In this document: positions 59,853 through 64,000 of the stretch, piece after piece
Numbering within the stretch: position 1 is the stretch's first letter
How the letters are laid out: each line of letters starts with the position of its first letter
Assembly (NCBI RefSeq): GCF_004353925.1
Contig: NZ_SMOK01000047.1
Coordinates: 248,001-312,000 of the forward strand
Direction of reading: 5' to 3'
Source: Pseudomonas sp. H9
GTDB taxonomy: Bacteria > Pseudomonadota > Gammaproteobacteria > Pseudomonadales > Pseudomonadaceae
Length of the DNA: 64,000 nucleotides
Notes under the pieces: model-generated
Databases searched by the model: none
What the model was told of the DNA's origin: nothing
Seen by the model: the letters and a program-made list of their open reading frames with translations, nothing else
Translations under genes and position numbers: made by a program

Positions 59853-60022
59853 AGCGGCGCGGGAGTTTCAACGTAAGGAAAGGAGGACTGCAATTGCGGA
59901 TACCTTCAACGCAAATTTGGCATTTGGGAAGCGTCCGACAGACAGCGACTAGCGCTCTAATGTAATAGTCATTCGGTTAAAGGGGCAGATCGAAATTTTC
60001 CCAAATCGAAAAAGGCGCGCTA

Positions 60023-61189
60023 ATGAAGAAACTCGGCTTTCCGGATACGCCGGATTTTCTACCTCCCCTAAGACGAGAACCCACCAAGGAACAAATCCAA
60101 GCCTTACAGGACGCTGGCGCCGCAGTAGCAGCTAAAAATATGGAGAATGAAGTAAACGCCAACCTCCGATGGGAGGCGCATTTAAAAAAACAACAGGAAG
60201 CAGACCTAGACAAGCACAACCATCTGCCCAAGGGCTATGTTTTCGCAAAGTCCTGCACATTACCAAATGGGGTGATCAACCACAGTAACCCGCGGGGTTT
60301 TATACCCGCCGAATTGCTCAAGCAATACGGTACCTTCGCAGTGTTAGGCACTGGCTCAACGATGGCCACAGGAAGCCTGCCGCTACGTTGGATTGGTGGC
60401 TCAGGGAGCGCAGCAGCCCTTACAAGCCGTCTACGAGGAACCCTTGCATTGACTGGTACCACAGTTGCAGGCTTCGCCACACTGTTAATACCTGACGACA
60501 TTTCTACCGACACTGCATTCTACACATCTGAGCAATATGCCCATCTGACTCAAGCGAACACCCGTGTGCGCGTCAATATGAAACATCTGCCAGGCGGTGC
60601 TGTGAGCGTGTACGGGTATTACACCGGAACAAAAAAAGAGTGGCAGTTGGTGCCTGTGATCACAGCACAACCGCGAGGCGAGCAACTCGTTGCAAGCCTT
60701 GAAAGCGGCATAGAGGTCATATGGACCCCTGCAACTGATCCTAACGCAGTATTGGGTATTCCTTCCTTGGAAGGTGCTTCGTTGAAACCGGGAACATGGG
60801 TGTACCCTCCAACTGAACAGGCCGATAAAATTCTGATCAATCCTGTACATCCAATAAACTACCAAGACGCGATTATCTGGTTTCCCGATACTGGAATACA
60901 GCCGATCTACATTTCGCTGAGCGTCCCAGGTGACCATAGTTATCACCCAGCCCCCAAGGAGCTTTCAGCCTTTCCGGATGCCAGGCGCGCAAAACAAAAA
61001 ACCATGGTCCAAGGAGGCGGTGGCAAGCGTCACCGCTGGGTGGATAGTTCAGGGAAAATTTATGAATGGGACAGTCAGCATGGGGCAGTTGAAATCTACA
61101 GCAAACAAGGTAAGCACTTAGGCGAGTTCGACCCCCAAACAGGCGAACAGACAAAACCAGCCAAACCGGGTAGAACAACACCTAAATAA
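60023..61189 (+). CDS. Colicin E3-type ribosome-inactivating toxin (S-type pyocin domain + rRNase domain)
   Basis: 388 aa. Residues 1-70 are a short charged helical lead without signal peptide, PAAR domain or receptor domain. About 70-310 resembles the S-type pyocin domain (LPKGYVFAKSCTLPNGV...SRLRGTLALTG). Residues 300-388 match the cytotoxic RNase domain of colicin E3/cloacin, including HSYHPAPKE and KIYEWDSQHG. Asp350, His353, Glu357, His365 and Arg384 align with the E3 catalytic residues D510, H513, E517, H526 and R545, so it should cut 16S rRNA at the decoding site. AAGG precedes the ATG. The region is visibly AT-richer than its neighbours, suggesting transfer. Confidence 0.88.
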   Translation: MKKLGFPDTPDFLPPLRREPTKEQIQALQDAGAAVAAKNMENEVNANLRWEAHLKKQQEADLDKHNHLPKGYVFAKSCTLPNGVINHSNPRGFIPAELLKQYGTFAVLGTGSTMATGSLPLRWIGGSGSAAALTSRLRGTLALTGTTVAGFATLLIPDDISTDTAFYTSEQYAHLTQANTRVRVNMKHLPGGAVSVYGYYTGTKKEWQLVPVITAQPRGEQLVASLESGIEVIWTPATDPNAVLGIPSLEGASLKPGTWVYPPTEQADKILINPVHPINYQDAIIWFPDTGIQPIYISLSVPGDHSYHPAPKELSAFPDARRAKQKTMVQGGGGKRHRWVDSSGKIYEWDSQHGAVEIYSKQGKHLGEFDPQTGEQTKPAKPGRTTPK

Positions 61190-61204
61190 ACATCTGGAGT
61201 CGGT

Positions 61205-61447
61205 ATGTATCTATGTATTGAAGGCTTTTTCCCTGACGGCCACGAAGATGAATTCGTGCAATTCGAACTGGATGTAGCTCAAGAATTCAACCAAGCAGTG
61301 TTAGAGGTCGTCGGCTGGAAGTCCCTTCAAGCTGGCGTAAAAGAGGGTGTTGTAGACCTTACAACTACGCAGATTGCGCAAATCGAGACGATTCTTGGCA
61401 AATCCATACCACGCGAGTTTGACATCTGCATAAGCGTAATGGCTTAG
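61205..61447 (+). CDS. Probable immunity protein for the rRNase toxin
   Basis: 80 aa, strongly acidic (about 14 Asp/Glu against 4 Lys/Arg), starting MYLCIEGFFPDGHEDEFVQF. It follows the toxin by 15 nt with GGAG before its ATG and shares the toxin's AT-richer composition. Size, charge and position fit a nuclease immunity protein that blocks the basic catalytic domain. I see no clear similarity to the colicin E3 immunity protein sequence, so it may be a different immunity family; the role is inferred from context. Confidence 0.65.
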   Translation: MYLCIEGFFPDGHEDEFVQFELDVAQEFNQAVLEVVGWKSLQAGVKEGVVDLTTTQIAQIETILGKSIPREFDICISVMA

Positions 61448-61459
61448 CCTGCGGGAAAA

Positions 61460-61489
61460 CCTGGCGATACGGCGGTATTGGCCAAACTC
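61460..61489 (+). repeat. Direct repeat flanking the rRNase toxin cassette, right copy
   Basis: Identical 30-bp core to 59823-59852, 13 nt after the immunity stop codon, followed by the same degenerate tail (GGAaTTcCAgCGcAa...AAAGGG). Repeat-to-repeat distance is 1637 bp. Confidence 0.9.
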
Positions 61490-61582
61490 GCCGACTCAGG
61501 AATTCCAGCGCAAGAAAGGGAGAGGCCCACAGCGGGTTCTGGCGTAAACTCGCGCCCCGCCCTGTAGGATTCAGAGAAGCCC

Positions 61583-62473
61583 ATGAGCCCCATCGCCATC
61601 ACCCGCCTGTTGATACTTGCTGCTGTGTGGGGGGCCAGTTTTCTGTTCATGCGCATCATTGCGCCGGTGCTCGGTACCCTCCCCAGTGCGTTTTTTCGGG
61701 TGTCGATTGCCTGTCTGGGCCTGCTGGTCATACTTGCTCTGTTGCGAGTGCGCTGGGACTTCAATGGCAAGCTCAAGGCCTGTCTGGTGCTGGGCATGAT
61801 CAACTCAGCGATCCCGGCCACGCTCTATTCAGTGGCTGCACAAGTATTGCCAGCCGGCTACTCGGCGATTTTCAATGCCACCACGCCACTGATGGGCGTA
61901 TTGATTGGCGCGCTGTTTTTTCGTGAACCCATGACCCTTACCAAGCTCAGCGGCATTTTTCTGGGTTTGTTCGGTGTCGGCATACTCAGCGGTGCAGGAC
62001 CGGTGGCGTTTGACGAGCAACTGCTGCAGGGCGCTCTTTCGTGCCTGGCCGCAACCACCTGTTACGGCTTTTCCGGCTTTCTGGCACGGCGCTGGCTCGA
62101 CCAGCGCGGCGGCCTCGACAGCCGCCTGTCGGCGCTGGGCAGCATGATGGGTGCGACCTTGTTACTGCTGCCTTTGTTTGCTTACAGCGTGATGACTCAG
62201 CCACCAGCGAGCTGGGGCGGCTGGCAGGTGTGGTTGTCGTTGCTGGGGTTGGGGCTGGTGTGTACCGCGTATGCCTACATCCTCTACTTCCGCCTGCTCA
62301 GCGAAATCGGCCCGGTGAAGGCCAGCACCGTGACCTTCATGATCCCGGCCTTCGGCGTGTTGTGGGGCGCCTGGCTGCTGGATGAGCCGCTGTCGATGGC
62401 ACATTTGTATGGCGGGCTGTTGATTGCTGTGGCCTTGTGGCTGGTGCTCAAGCCTGCCGTGGTTCGCAGCTGA
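61583..62473 (+). CDS. EamA/DMT-family transporter
   Basis: 296 aa with ten membrane segments. Starts MSPIAITRLLILAAVWGASFLFMRIIAP, a typical EamA first helix (WGASF), and ends with FMIPAFGVLWGAWLLDEPLS, the conserved segment before the last two helices. Probable exporter of small metabolites. It lies just right of the toxin cassette and the right direct repeat. A REP pair separates it from a convergent EamA gene. Confidence 0.85.
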   Translation: MSPIAITRLLILAAVWGASFLFMRIIAPVLGTLPSAFFRVSIACLGLLVILALLRVRWDFNGKLKACLVLGMINSAIPATLYSVAAQVLPAGYSAIFNATTPLMGVLIGALFFREPMTLTKLSGIFLGLFGVGILSGAGPVAFDEQLLQGALSCLAATTCYGFSGFLARRWLDQRGGLDSRLSALGSMMGATLLLLPLFAYSVMTQPPASWGGWQVWLSLLGLGLVCTAYAYILYFRLLSEIGPVKASTVTFMIPAFGVLWGAWLLDEPLSMAHLYGGLLIAVALWLVLKPAVVRS

Positions 62474-62524
62474 TCGCGGGGGCAAGCCCGCTCCCACCAG
62501 GTAGGAGCGGGCTTGCCCCCGCGA
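62474..62524. repeat. REP pair (variant with extra G)
   Basis: TCGCGGGGGCAAGCCCGCTCC and its exact inverted partner both carry the same extra G/C relative to the other REPs, so the two arms co-vary. Confidence 0.88.
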
Positions 62525-62529
62525 AAATG

Positions 62530-63411
62530 CTACGCCCGCACCGCCACCGTCTCTGGCTTCCGGAACACAAACAACAACCCGATCACAATCAAGCCCATAC
62601 CCAGCAGGCTCAATGCCGCCAAACGATTACCGAAGATCAGGTAATCCATCAATGCCGTCACCGCTGGCACCAAATAGAACAGGCTGGTGACATTGACCAG
62701 GTTGCCACGGGCAATCAGCCGGTACAGCAGCAAGGTTGCCAACAGCGAAACCACCAGCCCCATCCACAGTAAGGCACCAATGAAGCTGCCGGTGAACTCG
62801 GCCTGCAGCGGCTGGAACGGCGCAAACACCGCACACATCAGCAAGCCGGCAAAGTATTGCAGCGGCAACGTCCCCATCGGGTTACTGGTAATGCGCTTTT
62901 GCATGATCGAGCCCCACGTCATGCTCGCCAGTGCCAGCAAGGCGAAAAGCATCCCGGTCAGGGAAACCCCACCCAGGTTGATGCTTTGGTAGACCACCAT
63001 GATCAGCCCACTCAAGCCAAGCCCCAGGCCGAACAAGCGACTCCAGGAGCGCTGGCGCTCCATCAAGACGATGGTAAGGATCGGTTGCACCCCCATGACC
63101 GTGGCCATGACGCCCGGGGTCACGTGCGTGTTCAGCGCCAGCAAATAGAAGATCTGATAGGCACCGAGCAGCACCGCCCCGGTCGCCAGCGCCTGCCACA
63201 CTGCCGCCCGCCCGCGCGGCCAGCGCAACTTGAGCAATGGTGCGAGCAACAACAAACCGCACAAGGCCAAAGCCGAGCGCATCAGCAGGAATGCAAAGGG
63301 ACTGGCGTGGGCAAGGCCCAGCTTGGACACAATCGCCCCGCTACTCCAAAGCAGGACAAACAGGCTGGTAGTGGCCGCCGAGGCCACGGAGTCTTTCGAA
63401 AAAACAAACAT
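62530..63411 (-). CDS. EamA/DMT-family transporter
   Basis: 293 aa from ATG 63411 (MFVFSKDSVASAATTSLFVLLWSSGAIVSK; AGGTGG upstream); a frame 20 codons longer is not needed. Ten hydrophobic segments, LLWSSGAIVSKLGLAHASPF as first-helix signature and GLVVSLLATLLLYRLIARGNL in the second repeat. Exporter of unknown substrate. A Val-rich open frame lies upstream in the same direction. Confidence 0.84.
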   Translation of the reverse strand: MFVFSKDSVASAATTSLFVLLWSSGAIVSKLGLAHASPFAFLLMRSALALCGLLLLAPLLKLRWPRGRAAVWQALATGAVLLGAYQIFYLLALNTHVTPGVMATVMGVQPILTIVLMERQRSWSRLFGLGLGLSGLIMVVYQSINLGGVSLTGMLFALLALASMTWGSIMQKRITSNPMGTLPLQYFAGLLMCAVFAPFQPLQAEFTGSFIGALLWMGLVVSLLATLLLYRLIARGNLVNVTSLFYLVPAVTALMDYLIFGNRLAALSLLGMGLIVIGLLFVFRKPETVAVRA

Positions 63412-63774
63412 GAATGCCACCTGTAATTCGGGCAAATAAGCCGAACGGTGCCGCCCAGTGTGGACAGCCAACCGTATTCAGTAGGGTTCAGATGTGACGG
63501 GATGCAGCGAATGGCCGCTTAGCCCAGCACTACCACGCTACTGACAGGTGGTGGGTAGTGACTGATCATGGCTGGCTGCTGACTCCCGCACACGACTACC
63601 ACCGCGTCGGGCGCGGTAGCGAATACGGTGCTGAGAGGAGAAGCTGGCATGAGCAGGTCTTCGGTGAGATGAAGTGGATCTGACTATAGCGGTGAGTTTA
63701 TCGCGGGGCAAGCCCGCTCCCACAGTAGAATTATCACCATCCCTGTGGGAGCGGGCTTGCCCCGCGATGCTGTA
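63412..63774. other. 363-bp gap before the last EamA gene
   Basis: It holds a REP pair (63701-63767) and a 43-codon minus-strand frame (63519-63650; MPASPLSTVFATAPDAVVVV...) rich in valine codons, with no clear ribosome site. On the plus strand, AGGAG precedes a 7-codon frame at 63649. Neither is strong enough to call a gene. Confidence 0.5.
63701..63767. repeat. REP pair
   Basis: TCGCGGGGCAAGCCCGCTCC (63701-63720) and its inverted copy (63748-63767), 8 bp before the stop of the last gene. Confidence 0.9.
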
Positions 63775-64000
63775 TCAGAACAACCAGCGATACAACAGAT
63801 AAGCCACCACCACCGCCAACACCGGGCGCAGCACCCGGTAAGCCTTGGGATTGGCACGTTTGAACTGCTTGACCTTACCGCTGATGACGTTGCTGAAGCG
63901 CTTGCTCCAGGCATACGCCTGGTTGATTCCACCCACACGCTCATCGTCGGTGTTCTGCGGCGCGGTAGCGCGGCCGAGGAAGGCGCTGACCTTACGGTTG
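63775..64000 (-). CDS. C-terminal part of an unidentified protein with a terminal membrane helix
   Basis: Only the last 74 codons are in the window. The visible part contains RVGGINQAYAWSKRFSNVIS and a basic stretch (GKVKQFKRANPKAYR), and ends in a single hydrophobic helix (VLRPVLAVVVAYLLYRWLF) followed by TGA. The pattern suggests a protein anchored in the inner membrane by its C-terminus. I do not recognise the family. The start lies beyond the right edge. Confidence 0.6.
   Translation of the reverse strand, partial: NRKVSAFLGRATAPQNTDDERVGGINQAYAWSKRFSNVISGKVKQFKRANPKAYRVLRPVLAVVVAYLLYRWLF

Noticed and set aside
59853..60022. LexA (SOS) or PrtN P-box upstream of the rRNase toxin
   Set aside because: I looked for CTG-N10-CAG and ATTG-N2-GT repeats and found no convincing match, so SOS/pyocin-type control is not claimed.

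Overview
The window reads as chromosomal DNA of a fluorescent Pseudomonas, probably of the P. putida group. It has high GC, twelve REP sequence pairs of the 'GGAGCGGGCTTGCCCCGCGA' type, and Pseudomonas-typical genes: a Lap adhesin system, gbuA/gbuR, phaJ1, two adjacent fadD genes, a DUF2790 protein and a PA1414-like small protein. From memory, the gene order from the TolC-like gene to phaJ1 and the ECF sigma gene resembles the P. putida KT2440 PP_4519-PP_4555 neighbourhood; this was not checked against a database. I saw no tRNA, rRNA, CRISPR array, complete insertion sequence or prophage.

Layout. 1-6.3 kb: the N-terminus of a LapA-type giant adhesin (runs off the left edge, minus strand) and, divergently, its type I exporter lapE-lapB-lapC; a near-consensus FleQ box lies 40 bp before lapE. 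6.4-13 kb: DTW-domain tRNA modification enzyme, Aer aerotaxis receptor, then GbuR / guanidinobutyrase GbuA / Na+ symporter for 4-guanidinobutyrate use. 13-27 kb: a PA1414-like microprotein with an Anr box, LysR regulators, MFS and EamA exporters, DEAD-box helicase, mechanosensitive channel, azoreductase, cyclophilin, ABC exporter and a GNAT protein. 27-36 kb: phosphate-type porin, ECF sigma/zinc-finger anti-sigma pair, KAS III-like synthase and HrpA helicase. 36-44.5 kb: gamma-glutamyl-polyamine catabolism pair, two FadD acyl-CoA ligases, a lipase-like hydrolase and PhaJ1, linking fatty-acid oxidation to polyhydroxyalkanoate. 44.5-47 kb: an ECF42-type sigma factor operon with a DGPF/YCII protein. 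47-59.8 kb: small basic protein, LysE exporter, threonine dehydratase with a divergent MocR regulator, Ada with a degraded zinc site, peptide deformylase, BrkB-like protein, CsbD, a secreted cysteine-repeat protein, CvfB and AceK. 59.8-61.5 kb: a compact colicin-E3-type rRNase toxin plus small acidic protein, flanked by direct repeats. 61.6-64 kb: two more EamA transporters and the C-terminus of an unidentified membrane protein.

The most notable structures are: (1) the rRNase toxin/immunity cassette between direct repeats; (2) two ~540-560 bp copies of a non-coding element with 93-bp inverted arms at 7.1-7.6 and 35.4-36.0 kb, differing mainly in a 7-bp tandem repeat (3 versus 6 units); (3) a 39-codon ORF joined by ATGA overlaps to a MocR gene upstream and ada downstream; (4) an Ada protein missing three of the four zinc cysteines; (5) an Anr-box-controlled PA1414-like microprotein; (6) a six-repeat, twelve-cysteine secreted protein.
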